From an uncultured Chitinophaga sp. (lineage in GTDB: Bacteria; Bacteroidota; Bacteroidia; Chitinophagales; Chitinophagaceae): DNA of 64,000 bases. Every line of letters begins with the position of its first letter. The stretch's first letter is position 1. The notes under the pieces are model-generated. The model worked only from the letters and a program-made list of their open reading frames with translations, had not been told where the DNA came from and ran no database searches. Position numbers and translations under genes: made by a program. Positions 51,460 through 61,348 of this stretch are shown here, piece by piece. The stretch is from NCBI RefSeq assembly GCF_902168175.1, contig NZ_CABHOU010000101.1, positions 163,684 through 227,683 of the forward strand. The letters run 5' to 3'.

Positions 51460-52347
51460 ATGAAACCGATTTCCCTGCTTGTTGGCAACGATATTAATAA
51501 CGCCACTCAGCAACTTAGCTGGGACGTGCTGCTGAGTAAAATCATTGACTTCTGTGGCGTAAGCGATAAGGTGGAACGACATAAAGAAAAACCATTCCCC
51601 CTTGTGTACGAAGAAATATTTCTCACCGCCCTTCATAAAGGGCACATCGACGAAATTGCACTAAAAACGTTCATCGCCGAAAATGTTAACGTTATTAAAC
51701 CAAATGAAATACATCAGCGGATCGAAAAGATGAAGTTGCCGCATATTATGACCACTAATTACGAATACTCACTCGAAAATGGTTTGCCAGACAAAAATAC
51801 CGGCATGGTGAAAGAGCGCATTTACAGTATTTTCCGCCGTTCGCAAAAAGGGCCTACTACTTACTGGCATGTGCATGGAGAATGCCGTTCACCACAGTCG
51901 ATTAACCTGGGTTATGAGCATTATGGTGGCCAGTTGCAGCAAATGCGTAATTACGTGGTAACAGGCACTGATTACAAAACCAAAGGCATCTTTAAACAAT
52001 CGCTTGAGTACCGCCTGCAAAACGGCAGGATCAATCACCAATCGTGGATCGACCTGTTTTTTACCAGCGATGTACATATTTTCGGACTCTCCCTCGACTT
52101 CTCAGAAACCGATCTTTGGTGGCTGCTTACTTATCGCGCCAGGTTGAAATATTATCGTAAGCTGCCCATCAATAATCGCCTGTATTACTACGTCCCCGAT
52201 AAGTTTTCAGCAGCCAGTAAATTTAAACTCGATCTGTTACGGGTGAATGGTGTAGAGGTCGTAGAGTTTCCCTACCCGTCGCCGCTGGAATACTACAGGA
52301 GCGTATTAGGGCATATTGAAGGGATGATAACCGAAGAAGGCCATTAA
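51460..52347 (+). CDS. SIR2-like domain protein, candidate NAD-cleaving effector
   Basis: 295 residues, made almost entirely of a SIR2_2-like fold: VGNDINNATQQLSWDVLLS (8-26) in place of the nucleotide-binding loop, IMTTNYEYSLE with Asn100 at the position of the catalytic Asn, WHVHGE with His139 at that of the catalytic His, and FGLSLDFSETDLWWLL near the C-terminus. SIR2-like domains of this kind are NADase effectors in several anti-phage systems (Thoeris, DSR, short Argonaute). No partner gene of a known system lies beside it. Function as NADase or defence protein is inferred. Confidence 0.72.
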   Translation: MKPISLLVGNDINNATQQLSWDVLLSKIIDFCGVSDKVERHKEKPFPLVYEEIFLTALHKGHIDEIALKTFIAENVNVIKPNEIHQRIEKMKLPHIMTTNYEYSLENGLPDKNTGMVKERIYSIFRRSQKGPTTYWHVHGECRSPQSINLGYEHYGGQLQQMRNYVVTGTDYKTKGIFKQSLEYRLQNGRINHQSWIDLFFTSDVHIFGLSLDFSETDLWWLLTYRARLKYYRKLPINNRLYYYVPDKFSAASKFKLDLLRVNGVEVVEFPYPSPLEYYRSVLGHIEGMITEEGH

Positions 52348-52352
52348 TGAAT

Positions 52353-52388
52353 AAATAACGGCCGCCTCCGAAGAAGCGGCCGTTATTT
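52353..52388. terminator. Bidirectional terminator between the SIR2-like gene and the PUL
   Basis: A perfect 13-bp stem (52353-52365 with 52376-52388), 10-nt loop, A-rich on the left and T-rich on the right (GTTATTTATTG), so it can serve both converging transcripts. Confidence 0.8.
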
Positions 52389-52433
52389 ATTGTGACGTAT
52401 TTATGGGCTGGGATAATTATTTCTTCAACTCCA

Positions 52434-53558
52434 CTACTGCACGTAATTACCGAAAGCCGAAAACTCTGCCATATGCGAGTGAATAGTTGGGCCAGCTGTC
52501 ATATAGATCCTGATAAATTTCGCCTGGGGCTTCCCGGGAATGGCAAATGATTGCGGGCCGGTAATTTCTGCCTGGGTGAATGATCCATACTCTGTCCACG
52601 TGTTCCCATCCATACTCCCTTCTAACCTAAAGGCAGTAAAATCTTCCCTGAAGTGAGAACTGCGCGAGGTAAGTTCAACCCTTGTGAGTTCCACCGTATT
52701 AATAGTGCCCACCACTACCCAGTGCGGGTAACGGGGAGATGGGGAGGTATGCACCGAGTGCCAGTACGTTTCCGCATTGTCATCAAGGATCTTCGTTGGT
52801 GCCCCGTTAGGCTGTTGCCCCGAGGGTTCGAATGAATTTGCATAAGCGATCCAGCCTTGCTTGGCGAGTTTGAACTCGTTCTTCGCTAACTGGAACGGTG
52901 TGTAAAAGGTATCGATGGCCAGCGAATCGGGCAGAAACAATGTTCTGAATTCGTAAGTACCACCTGGCTTGAAATCGGTGATCTCTGTATTGGTTTCTTT
53001 GATTCCAAAGCGGGTAATCGTTTCCGCACCTGCAACATTAATGTACTTTACTTCCATGGCAAAAGCACCGTTTACCGTATCGGGCGATCCCCATCCTATT
53101 TTCAGACTGCCGGAGAAAGCCAGTTCACTGGCGCTTACGGGACGGTTAAGTAAGGTGCCGCCATAAGTAGCACCGAACACTCTTCCGGATATTTCTACTG
53201 GAATAGATGCATTATTTTTTTCGTCGTAAGTACGGATGTTAAACGTATAGTCGCCCTCCGGTAAAGTAGCAAACGTATAGTTCACCGTATCACCCTTGGA
53301 TGGCATATCCAGTTCTACAGAATCCGTATAATTATTCCAGAAGATGCGGGCTTTCACCACCTTGGGGTCAGTGCCCTTCAGCCATTGTAACATAGCCCGG
53401 TTATTGCCCGGATGCAAGCTTACTTTCTGGGGTTTACCGGGATAAGTAATACCGCCGTTCACGATATAATCTTTGTAATTATCGTCCATATCCCTGCAGG
53501 CTGCAAATGCACCGGCTAATCCCAGTAAAAGCCATACGCCTTTATATATTTTCTTCAT
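52434..53558 (-). CDS. Surface lipoprotein with DUF4998 and discoidin domains (SusE-like)
   Basis: 374 residues. Lipoprotein signal (lipobox AFAAC at about 20), a DUF4998-like Ig-type part (about 25-240, with PGKPQKVSLHPGNNRAMLQW) and a C-terminal F5/8 type C domain (about 240-374, with DDNAETYWHS and the ending FIRIYMTAG). Such proteins accompany SusD on the cell surface and help to bind the glycan. It is the last gene of the minus-strand sigma-FecR... SusC-SusD unit, 18 bp after the previous gene. Confidence 0.8.
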   Translation of the reverse strand: MKKIYKGVWLLLGLAGAFAACRDMDDNYKDYIVNGGITYPGKPQKVSLHPGNNRAMLQWLKGTDPKVVKARIFWNNYTDSVELDMPSKGDTVNYTFATLPEGDYTFNIRTYDEKNNASIPVEISGRVFGATYGGTLLNRPVSASELAFSGSLKIGWGSPDTVNGAFAMEVKYINVAGAETITRFGIKETNTEITDFKPGGTYEFRTLFLPDSLAIDTFYTPFQLAKNEFKLAKQGWIAYANSFEPSGQQPNGAPTKILDDNAETYWHSVHTSPSPRYPHWVVVGTINTVELTRVELTSRSSHFREDFTAFRLEGSMDGNTWTEYGSFTQAEITGPQSFAIPGKPQAKFIRIYMTAGPTIHSHMAEFSAFGNYVQ

Positions 53559-53576
53559 GTTAAATAGCGTTTAAGG

Positions 53577-54761
53577 TTATTGAATCTGTCCCCAGAAGCT
53601 CAGTTCGGAAATCGTGATCTGCGGACCGCCGCCCCAGGTAGCCGTGGTTTTGAAACGCACGTAACGATAAGCAGGCGGGATGAAAGAAAGATCAAAGTCC
53701 TCCCCGTCTACGGCAGCATACTGTTTATCTTCCGCAGTAACCGTACCCGGACCTGATGGTTTGTAGGAGTTAAAGGTGCCGAGGTAATTCCAGTTAACCC
53801 AGCCGCCGTCCTGGTCGGGATTGTTAGACCCCCAGAGTTCGAACTGTTTAACGTTACCACCCGTGTAGGTGTAGTTCTCGCCACGCTGGTGCAGTTTCAT
53901 ACGACTTATCACCACTTTCTTTTTCAGATCGAAGGCAAACCACTGTGGCGTGGAGCTGCTATGCCTGGTCGCGAAAATCCATCCATCAATAATTCCGTCC
54001 CACATTCTGTCCATCGTGTAAGGTGGTTCTACGGGCGTTACTTCATCGGTAGGTAGTTTAAGTCCCACGAAAGGTTTCGGCACTGCTTCTTCATACAAAG
54101 GCGTAATCGTTTTCAGCAACGTGTCGGAACGGTTGCCCCAGCGGTCGCGCAGGTAAACGGCAAACTTCTTTTCCACCGGTGGCAGACCTCTGAACGAAAA
54201 CACTCCTTCGGGCGATTTGCTGTAAAAGGTTTGCAGGGGTGTATAATAAGCCTCGTTGGCCGTATCAGACATTAACACTACTGCAAGGTTAGCTTCGTTG
54301 GCATTGGTTACCCTGATCTTCACGCCACCGAACGCCTCTTCGATCGTTAACGCATCGAAAGCATTAAAAACCGGAGCGCGCTGTGGTTTCACGGTCACTT
54401 CCAGCGGTGCTGATGCCTTTTCGTTTTTACCTACGCTGAATACTTTGACTATATGCGAAGCCGTATCGGCAAAGCCTTCCAGCACCAGGGTATCTGAGTA
54501 TACAGATGTTTTGGTTTCGCGGATAACGCCGGGTTGTATTTCGTACGTTGCTTTCACATAAGCCAACTGCGGATCTTTGGGAAATTTGAAAGTGAGGATG
54601 GCGCCTCCGGGCGTAGCCACTACTTTTACTTCGCTTACCTGGTCGGGCACATGTGAACTGCTGTCCACGTGATCTATCCGGTCTTCCTTGGCACAACTGT
54701 TCCAGAGCAACAACAGGCTGCCGGCTGCGAGCATGCTAAATATTTTCTTCATATGCTTCAT
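53577..54761 (-). CDS. Surface lipoprotein with DUF4959/DUF5126/DUF5000-type domains
   Basis: 394 residues. Lipobox LLWNSC (about 19-24), then two Ig-like parts (about 35-130 and 130-235, first with VSEVKVVATPGGAILTFKFP split over the strand pair) and a C-terminal discoidin-like domain (about 240-394, with WFAFDLKKKVVISRMKLHQR and AYRYVRFKTTATWGG). This three-part layout accompanies many Bacteroidota SusCD pairs as a glycan-binding protein. 24 bp separate it from SusD upstream. Confidence 0.8.
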   Translation of the reverse strand: MKHMKKIFSMLAAGSLLLLWNSCAKEDRIDHVDSSSHVPDQVSEVKVVATPGGAILTFKFPKDPQLAYVKATYEIQPGVIRETKTSVYSDTLVLEGFADTASHIVKVFSVGKNEKASAPLEVTVKPQRAPVFNAFDALTIEEAFGGVKIRVTNANEANLAVVLMSDTANEAYYTPLQTFYSKSPEGVFSFRGLPPVEKKFAVYLRDRWGNRSDTLLKTITPLYEEAVPKPFVGLKLPTDEVTPVEPPYTMDRMWDGIIDGWIFATRHSSSTPQWFAFDLKKKVVISRMKLHQRGENYTYTGGNVKQFELWGSNNPDQDGGWVNWNYLGTFNSYKPSGPGTVTAEDKQYAAVDGEDFDLSFIPPAYRYVRFKTTATWGGGPQITISELSFWGQIQ

Positions 54762-54785
54762 ATGTTTGAATAGGATCTGTAAAAA

Positions 54786-56708
54786 TTACCAGCCAATGTT
54801 CTGCACCAGGTTTTTATTCCTTAGCAGGTTTTCTGTATTAATCGGGAAGAAGTAATCCTTCAACCCAAAAGTTTGCGTGAACAGTGTTTTCTGCCTGTAG
54901 AAATACTGAGGGTCCGACTGTTCGATATCCCAGCCCTCGATAGGTCTGCGATATTCTGCGATGGCTGTTTTCCAGCGGCGAATGTCCCAGTAACGCTGTG
55001 CTTCGAAGGCCATTTCAATCATCGTTTCCTGGCGGATAATATCGCGCAAACCATTTTGGGTAGTGTATTTACCAGGTGTGATGGAGAAGTTATCCCAGGA
55101 AGATTTTACGCCCTGCAAACCTGCACGCTCACGTACTTTATCCAGGTATACAATAGCTTCTTCCGCGCCACCAGTTTGTTCGTTCAGCGCTTCCGCATAC
55201 CACAGGTACAGTTGTGCGAGGCGGATAACTGGCCATGGATAAGAAGTGATGGAATAGTCAGATACGCCCGTACCCTGCACGTTTTGGAAATGCACATACT
55301 TTTTTATGAAGTAACCTGTTACAGATCCTTTATCGGGCTGGATTTTACCATTGGGCTGACCTTTTCTCGACGCCACGTAAAACAGGTTGTTAGGCGTAGC
55401 ATCATTGTATTGTCCCTGCCCATACCACACCCCTCCATCAAAACCGATGTTAGCGTAAAAACGTGGTTCACGGTTGAAGTGCAGTGCGGCTGTAGTATAA
55501 CCATTGCGGATGTACAAGGCCTCTGCCGGTACGGCGGTACGTAATGCTGTTTTGCTTCCGGTGCGGGTTTTATCTTCATTCAGCGGCACACCGTTGTCGG
55601 TGTAAAACAGTTCCACCATTTTCAGCGGTGGTGCCAGCTCCGATACAATCCTTGGGTTATCGATGCGCGTAAAGTCTACGTTTGGCGTAGCCACACGTTG
55701 CAACAGGCTAACACTGGTTTGTGTATTTGCCCATATGATCTCACTATTCCACTTCTCCGTAAACACATTTCTTATGCCCAGCTGCGTTACCATCGTATCG
55801 GTAAGCGTGTATTGCTGGAATGACGGCAGGTAAGTGTACAGCTTCATATTTACCGCATGACATACATCAATCGCCTGTTTACAGGCCACCACGGCCGAAT
55901 CCCACTTGGCAGACGATACATTTTGGTTAAACAGTTGTATTCCACGGTTGTCTTTCAGCGATGCCTGGTCGGTATTACCATTAAATAAGGGGCTGGCAGC
56001 GGCGATCATCACTTTGGCTTTTAAAGCATAAGCGATAGGCTGTGTAATGCGACCCAGTTCTTTCGTAGGGTCTATTACAATGGGCGGCAGGTCGTCTTTG
56101 CATTCATCCAGCAAACGGGCGATGTAGCTAAAGCAGGAGTCTACCGGGTCGCGGTATACCTTTACGGTGTTTACATCCACATCTACCGGCAAATTTGTTT
56201 TTACCAGGGGAATGGGCCCATACATTCTTAACAGGGAGAAATGATAGTAGGCTTTCAGGAATGTTACTTCCGCGATCCACTGGGTGCGTTCTTCGGGCAG
56301 CAGGTCTGGCACCTTATAAACATTCTCCAGGAAGATATTACAATCACGCAAACCTTTGTAAAGGTTTACCCAGTAAGACCCCTCGCCTACCGGGTTAGCG
56401 GTAACCTGGCGGCCCCTGGCCACGGTGAACATAATGTGATCGAACTCCGGAAAACCCGGATCAGTAAGCGCCCACATCTCGTCGCCACTGAGCATGGCAG
56501 GATCGGCCGTTAACTCCCCGTTTCTCGGCATGTAGGAGTAACAGGTGTAGAGATACTTGATTGCTTCCGAGCGCATGGTGAATGCGTTATCGAGTGTAGC
56601 GATATTATCAGGTATTACATCCAGGTATTTTTTGCAGGAGCCCAGTACCGTTAGTAACAGCACGAGTACAAAGGCTTTGATGCTATGCTTTTTCATAATT
56701 CTTTGCAT
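54786..56708 (-). CDS. SusD/RagB family outer-membrane glycan-binding lipoprotein
   Basis: 640 residues. Lipoprotein signal with lipobox LGSC (about 22-25) followed by KKYLDVIPDN, the usual SusD start. TPR-like helical parts (about 90-330) include WIAEVTFLKAYYHFSLLRMYGPIPL, a SusD hallmark in two pieces, and the C-terminal region has RLAQLYLWYAEALNEQ and EMAFEAQRYWDIRRWK. It is the lid of the SusC pore and binds substrate at the cell surface. 17 bp separate it from SusC. Start may be Met1 or Met5. Confidence 0.93.
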   Translation of the reverse strand: MQRIMKKHSIKAFVLVLLLTVLGSCKKYLDVIPDNIATLDNAFTMRSEAIKYLYTCYSYMPRNGELTADPAMLSGDEMWALTDPGFPEFDHIMFTVARGRQVTANPVGEGSYWVNLYKGLRDCNIFLENVYKVPDLLPEERTQWIAEVTFLKAYYHFSLLRMYGPIPLVKTNLPVDVDVNTVKVYRDPVDSCFSYIARLLDECKDDLPPIVIDPTKELGRITQPIAYALKAKVMIAAASPLFNGNTDQASLKDNRGIQLFNQNVSSAKWDSAVVACKQAIDVCHAVNMKLYTYLPSFQQYTLTDTMVTQLGIRNVFTEKWNSEIIWANTQTSVSLLQRVATPNVDFTRIDNPRIVSELAPPLKMVELFYTDNGVPLNEDKTRTGSKTALRTAVPAEALYIRNGYTTAALHFNREPRFYANIGFDGGVWYGQGQYNDATPNNLFYVASRKGQPNGKIQPDKGSVTGYFIKKYVHFQNVQGTGVSDYSITSYPWPVIRLAQLYLWYAEALNEQTGGAEEAIVYLDKVRERAGLQGVKSSWDNFSITPGKYTTQNGLRDIIRQETMIEMAFEAQRYWDIRRWKTAIAEYRRPIEGWDIEQSDPQYFYRQKTLFTQTFGLKDYFFPINTENLLRNKNLVQNIGW

Positions 56709-56725
56709 TTCTGTAAAACTTCCGG

Positions 56726-59700
56726 TTAGTTAAATGATGCGTTCAAACCTATATTAAATACACGCTGGATAGGGTATCCAAGCCCGTTGCCTGCCATCTC
56801 CACATCCCATAATTTAAATTTGCTGAACAGCAACAGGTTGGTACCGCTTACATAAAACCGGAACGAAGAAGTACGGATTTTCTTTTGCCAGCTCTGGGGA
56901 AGCGAATAACCCAGTTCCACCTGCTTCAGGCGTATAAAGGAGCCATCGCGCATAAACCAGGTGCTTGTCTGCACATTATTATTGTTGATGTTGGTGCTTA
57001 AGCGTGGCCACATGGCGTAAATGTTACGGTTGTCTTCCGACCAGTGATCATCTGCATAAGCCTTCAACAACTGTGTTTCATTATTAGCTGCGAAAGCGCC
57101 GTTACGCTTGAATGGCGAGGTAGCTACTGCATCTATCCAGAAAGACTGGTTCGCAGCGCCCTGGAAAAACGCAGAGATATCAAACTTCTTGTAGATCAGC
57201 GAAAATCCGCCACCATATATAATTTCAGGAACAGTGGGATAACCGATCGGCACCATGTCTGCATTCGTGATACGGCCATCGCGGTTTACGTCGAGGTACT
57301 TTATATCACCACCGCCATAATCGGCACCAAATTCCTGGTTAGGTGAGTTCTGGGCTTCCTTATCGTCCACAAACAAACGTTCTGCTATCAGGCCAAAACG
57401 CTGTGCCACCGACTGACCAATGTAGGAGCGGTAACGTTCAGGATACTCAGGTTCTTCATATACATCGTACTTACTTTTGGCATAAGTAAAGTTACCACGC
57501 ACCGACAGTTGCAGGCCACCCGACCATGCCTGCCGGTAATCGAGGCTAAGGTCTACACCCTTACCCGACGCCTTACCGAGGTTAGAACTAATGCCCGTAG
57601 CCAACCCCATCGTATTCGGAATATCGGCACGGTTCTGCAGGATATTACTGCGCTTTTCCGTATAGAATTCCGCCACGAGGTTAAACTTGCTGTACAGGTT
57701 TAATTCCATCGCTACGTTCTGCTTCAGGGAAGTTTCCCAGCTGATATCGAGGTTGGAATAACGGTCGATCAGTACGCCATTTTTAAACTCACCCCCATCG
57801 CGGCCGAAAGTAGCACCGCGACCAGGTTCGTTCATATTTACATTGGAGAGATAGAAGAAACGATCGGTGATATCGCCGATCTGGTCGTTACCTACGTAAC
57901 CCAGTGAGTAACGCACCCGGAAGTTGTTTACGATGGCCTGCAACGGCTCAAAGAACTTTTCATTCGAAACACTCCATGCTACACCACCCGAAGGGAAAAA
58001 GCCGAAACGGTTGTTCTTATAAAAACGTTCAGAACCGTTGTAACCGAAGTTAAATTCCGCGAAGTACTTGTTAGCATAAGCGTACGTGGCACGACCAGAA
58101 AGCCCCAGGTTACGTGATGGCAACGAGCGTTGTAACGTACCGGCATTTGCGTTCACGCTCTGGCGGGCAATAAATACCAGCAAACCGCTTACACTATGTT
58201 TCGAAAAGTCGCGGCTGTAGTTCAACGCAGACTCTGAATAGAAAATACTGTTGAGCTGCGTGGGATCTTCATCATAACCCAGATACTCCGTACCGCCACC
58301 AGGGTTCAGCTGCTGCATGGTATACGTATCTTTTACGCGGTCGTACGAGCCGATGTTGTACCAGAAAGGCGAATAGGCCCTTGTTACCTGGAAGTAAGAG
58401 GTACGGTTCGTATTGAACATTGTTCTGGCAGAAAGACCTTTCAGCAAAGCACCTAAATCCTGTTTCAGTTCCAGTTGTGCCAGCATTAGGGCGCGGGTCG
58501 ATTCGCGGTAGCCTTTTACCATGTCGGCATAAGGGTTCAGGTACTGGCCGTTATTACCGGCGTTACCGAACATGATGTGTTTTACGTACGAGTGGGCCGC
58601 ATCCGGCATGAAATACGCGGGGAACCGTACGGGCGAAGAGGCCATCACCTTCTGATACATCGAGGCACCGCCGTCTATCGGACCGGTATAATCATCGAAG
58701 TTACCACTCAGGCGTACCATCATCTCTGTCGTTTTAGTCACGTTAATGTTTACGTTCGCCCTCAGCGAGTAACTTTTCAGGTTGATGTTACTGTTGAAAT
58801 TATTACGCTCATCTACATTAAGAATCCCGTTATCCTGGTTAAATGAACCAGCTACATAATAACGGGCTACGTTGCCACCGCCACTCACATTCAGGTTCAC
58901 GCGTTTGTTGCTCGTATAATCCTTGAACAACATTTCCCTCCAGTCGTTAGCCGGGTACACGTAGGGATTTTTACCCGCTGCCGTATTCTCAATTTTCTCT
59001 TCTGTAAACTCCGTTCCGTTTTCCGGTTTACGGGTAAGCATGGCCTCATTATAGAGTTTCATGTAGGTTACAGGGTCGGCCAGTTCAATATTTTTAGTGG
59101 GGGCTGATATTGAATTTTCGGCGCGCAGCGATACCTTGGCAGCCCCGGCTGTACCTTGTTTAGTGGTAACCAGGATCACACCGTTAGCACCGCGCGCACC
59201 ATATAATGCCGTAGCAGTAGCATCTTTCATGATAGAAAAGCTGGCGATATCATCTGGCTGCAAACGCGCAAGGTCTGTACTGGTAAGCTCAATACCATCT
59301 ATCAGGATGAGCGGGCGGTTGTTGGCACCGAACGTGGTAATACCGCGAACGAAGAAGTCCGCATTATCAGCACCGGGTTCACCACTGCGCTGGTAAGCAA
59401 TAACGCCCGCAAGGCGACCCGCCAGCGTTGTGGTAAGGTTACTGGTTGGACCTTTCAGATCTTTGGGATTGATGGTCGTAATGGAACCGATCACACTTTC
59501 CTTTTTCTGCGTGCCAAAAGCTACGATCTGTACTTCTCCCAAATCTTTCGCGGCATTGGGTTTCAGTTTAACATCGATTACCTTCTGCGTACCCGCTACG
59601 ATCGTTTGCGTCAGGTAACTGATGAATGAAAACACCAATACCTCATCATCATTATCTACCTGTATCTTAAACTTTCCGTCCGCATCCGTAAGTGCGCCGC

Positions 59701-60178
59701 GCGAGGTACCCTGCACCATTACAGTAGCACCGGGCAGCGGCCCGTTATCGTCGAATATGCTTCCCGTTATTACCCTTTGCTGGCCGGCCTCTTGTGCCGG
59801 CGGAGACTTTTTTTCTCCAAGTCGCACTACAATTTCATCTTTTAAAAGAACATAAGTAATGGGCTGCGACTTAAATGCCTGCGTCAGCAAATCAGCCAGG
59901 CGCATGTCTTTAGCGGCGACACTTATCTTAATGGCACTGTTCGCCACTTTGCCATCATAAGTAAATTTCACACCAGCAGCGTCTGCAATTTTTTCCAGCG
60001 CATTGCCCAGCACCTCATCCTTCAGGTTAATCGTCACCTTTTTGCTGAGTGCATCCTGGGCCATAGCCGTTACCGCCGTAAAGCATAACAGGGAAAGGAC
60101 AAGGAATCGGTATTGAATGGCGCGCAACAATCCGTTCCTGCCCGGTGAGGCATAGATTTTCTTCATACTTTTGACCAT
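56726..60178 (-). CDS. SusC/RagA family TonB-dependent transporter with STN domain
   Basis: 1150 residues. Signal peptide (about 22-41), STN domain (about 47-120, with TINLKDEVLGNALEKIADA) which in this class contacts the FecR anti-sigma, a carboxypeptidase-D-like beta-sandwich (about 135-212), TonB plug (about 220-340, with ATALYGARGANGVILVTTKQ) and a 22-strand barrel to the C-terminal Phe-Asn. It imports oligomers captured by SusD using TonB energy and, through the STN domain, signals to FecR and the ECF sigma factor encoded just upstream. Confidence 0.95.
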   Translation of the reverse strand: MVKSMKKIYASPGRNGLLRAIQYRFLVLSLLCFTAVTAMAQDALSKKVTINLKDEVLGNALEKIADAAGVKFTYDGKVANSAIKISVAAKDMRLADLLTQAFKSQPITYVLLKDEIVVRLGEKKSPPAQEAGQQRVITGSIFDDNGPLPGATVMVQGTSRGALTDADGKFKIQVDNDDEVLVFSFISYLTQTIVAGTQKVIDVKLKPNAAKDLGEVQIVAFGTQKKESVIGSITTINPKDLKGPTSNLTTTLAGRLAGVIAYQRSGEPGADNADFFVRGITTFGANNRPLILIDGIELTSTDLARLQPDDIASFSIMKDATATALYGARGANGVILVTTKQGTAGAAKVSLRAENSISAPTKNIELADPVTYMKLYNEAMLTRKPENGTEFTEEKIENTAAGKNPYVYPANDWREMLFKDYTSNKRVNLNVSGGGNVARYYVAGSFNQDNGILNVDERNNFNSNINLKSYSLRANVNINVTKTTEMMVRLSGNFDDYTGPIDGGASMYQKVMASSPVRFPAYFMPDAAHSYVKHIMFGNAGNNGQYLNPYADMVKGYRESTRALMLAQLELKQDLGALLKGLSARTMFNTNRTSYFQVTRAYSPFWYNIGSYDRVKDTYTMQQLNPGGGTEYLGYDEDPTQLNSIFYSESALNYSRDFSKHSVSGLLVFIARQSVNANAGTLQRSLPSRNLGLSGRATYAYANKYFAEFNFGYNGSERFYKNNRFGFFPSGGVAWSVSNEKFFEPLQAIVNNFRVRYSLGYVGNDQIGDITDRFFYLSNVNMNEPGRGATFGRDGGEFKNGVLIDRYSNLDISWETSLKQNVAMELNLYSKFNLVAEFYTEKRSNILQNRADIPNTMGLATGISSNLGKASGKGVDLSLDYRQAWSGGLQLSVRGNFTYAKSKYDVYEEPEYPERYRSYIGQSVAQRFGLIAERLFVDDKEAQNSPNQEFGADYGGGDIKYLDVNRDGRITNADMVPIGYPTVPEIIYGGGFSLIYKKFDISAFFQGAANQSFWIDAVATSPFKRNGAFAANNETQLLKAYADDHWSEDNRNIYAMWPRLSTNINNNNVQTSTWFMRDGSFIRLKQVELGYSLPQSWQKKIRTSSFRFYVSGTNLLLFSKFKLWDVEMAGNGLGYPIQRVFNIGLNASFN

Positions 60179-60276
60179 ATGTTTTTGTGTTAGCTAATCA
60201 GAACTTCTGTTCCGCTATTAGTTGGTTGATATTAATAAACAGCATGTATTTACATACGTGGATTTACAAGCGCCAA

Positions 60277-61257
60277 TCATTTGTTACAATCTCCTTTAGA
60301 GATGATAAATTTCCCCTCATTTTCTTCCAGCTTCATATTTAGTACAAGGCACAATTTTTCCAGGAAATCTTCCGGCGTTTCGTTGGCTTTAAGTCGTCCG
60401 TAAAACAGGCAGGTGCTGCTTCGGCCACGTAGCGTAACGTTGATGCCGTACATATGCTCCAGGTCTTTTACGATCTCGCTAACAGTTACGTTCTTATATT
60501 CAATGTTTCCTTCTCTTCTTTTAAGCATGGCAGATGCTGCCGGATAATCGTATTGGCGAACATTGCCTGAATCAGTATTAAACAAGGCCTGTTGCATGGG
60601 CTGCAGGCGACTATTTCCGTTAGGCCCTGTAAGTGCCACGCCACCGCTGAGCAGCGTCACTTTCACCTGTGTTTCGCCGGGATAGGCTTCTACATTAAAC
60701 TCCGTCCCCAATACCTTCGTGGCCAGCTCGCCCGTATGTAATACAAATGGCAGTTCTGTCTTCGCCGTTACATCAAAAAAGCCTTCACCACTCAGCGTTA
60801 CGTCCCTATTATCGTTCCCAAATGCCGCTGTATATTGTAATTCACTTCGTGGCCCAAGCCAAACCCTGGTACTATCGGGCAGCTGAATTATTTTTCGTTC
60901 ACCTGCTGCGGTAGCCACTTTATATATAACAGGTTGAGATGTTGATGCAGGCCAGAACAACAACTTCGCCAGGCCTGCGCCCAGTAACAGCAGCGCAGCA
61001 GCGGCAGCAACACTACGGTAAACCCGGCGTTTACGGGGCTGCTGATGCGTTATCTGCTCCATAATATTGCGCAGCATACGGTTTTTCACCTCCTGCTTCT
61101 CTCCGGCTGATGTTGCCGGCCAGCTGGCCGGCTGGTCCGCCTGCTGGCGATACCATAACAGCAGCCGTTCACGCTCTTCGTCTGTGGCCAAACCTGCGAG
61201 ATACTTCTCAACAAGGTCTGTTAGTTCCTTTTCATCCACGCTAAATGGGTTTTGCAT
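60277..61257 (-). CDS. FecR family anti-sigma factor of the SusCD locus
   Basis: 326 residues: cytoplasmic N-terminal part (about 1-75), membrane helix (about 82-100, AAAAALLLLGAGLAKLLF), periplasmic FecR domain (about 115-215, with IIQLPDSTRVWLGPRSELQY) and a C-terminal DUF4974/STN-like domain (about 255-326). It sits between the sigma and SusC genes, the standard order of a trans-envelope signalling cascade, and should receive the signal from the STN domain of SusC. Confidence 0.92.
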   Translation of the reverse strand: MQNPFSVDEKELTDLVEKYLAGLATDEERERLLLWYRQQADQPASWPATSAGEKQEVKNRMLRNIMEQITHQQPRKRRVYRSVAAAAALLLLGAGLAKLLFWPASTSQPVIYKVATAAGERKIIQLPDSTRVWLGPRSELQYTAAFGNDNRDVTLSGEGFFDVTAKTELPFVLHTGELATKVLGTEFNVEAYPGETQVKVTLLSGGVALTGPNGNSRLQPMQQALFNTDSGNVRQYDYPAASAMLKRREGNIEYKNVTVSEIVKDLEHMYGINVTLRGRSSTCLFYGRLKANETPEDFLEKLCLVLNMKLEENEGKFIISKGDCNK

Positions 61258-61348
61258 TTTCGTCTTAATTATAATGTACCATAAATATTACCCTACCCTT
61301 AGCCGGGTAAAAATTATTTGTAAAAAATAAGGTGGAACAGGAAAAGTC

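Noticed and set aside
51460..52347. A multi-gene Thoeris or DSR defence system around the SIR2-like gene
   Set aside because: Neighbours are a cation antiporter and a SusCD locus; no TIR protein, Argonaute or other defence gene is adjacent.
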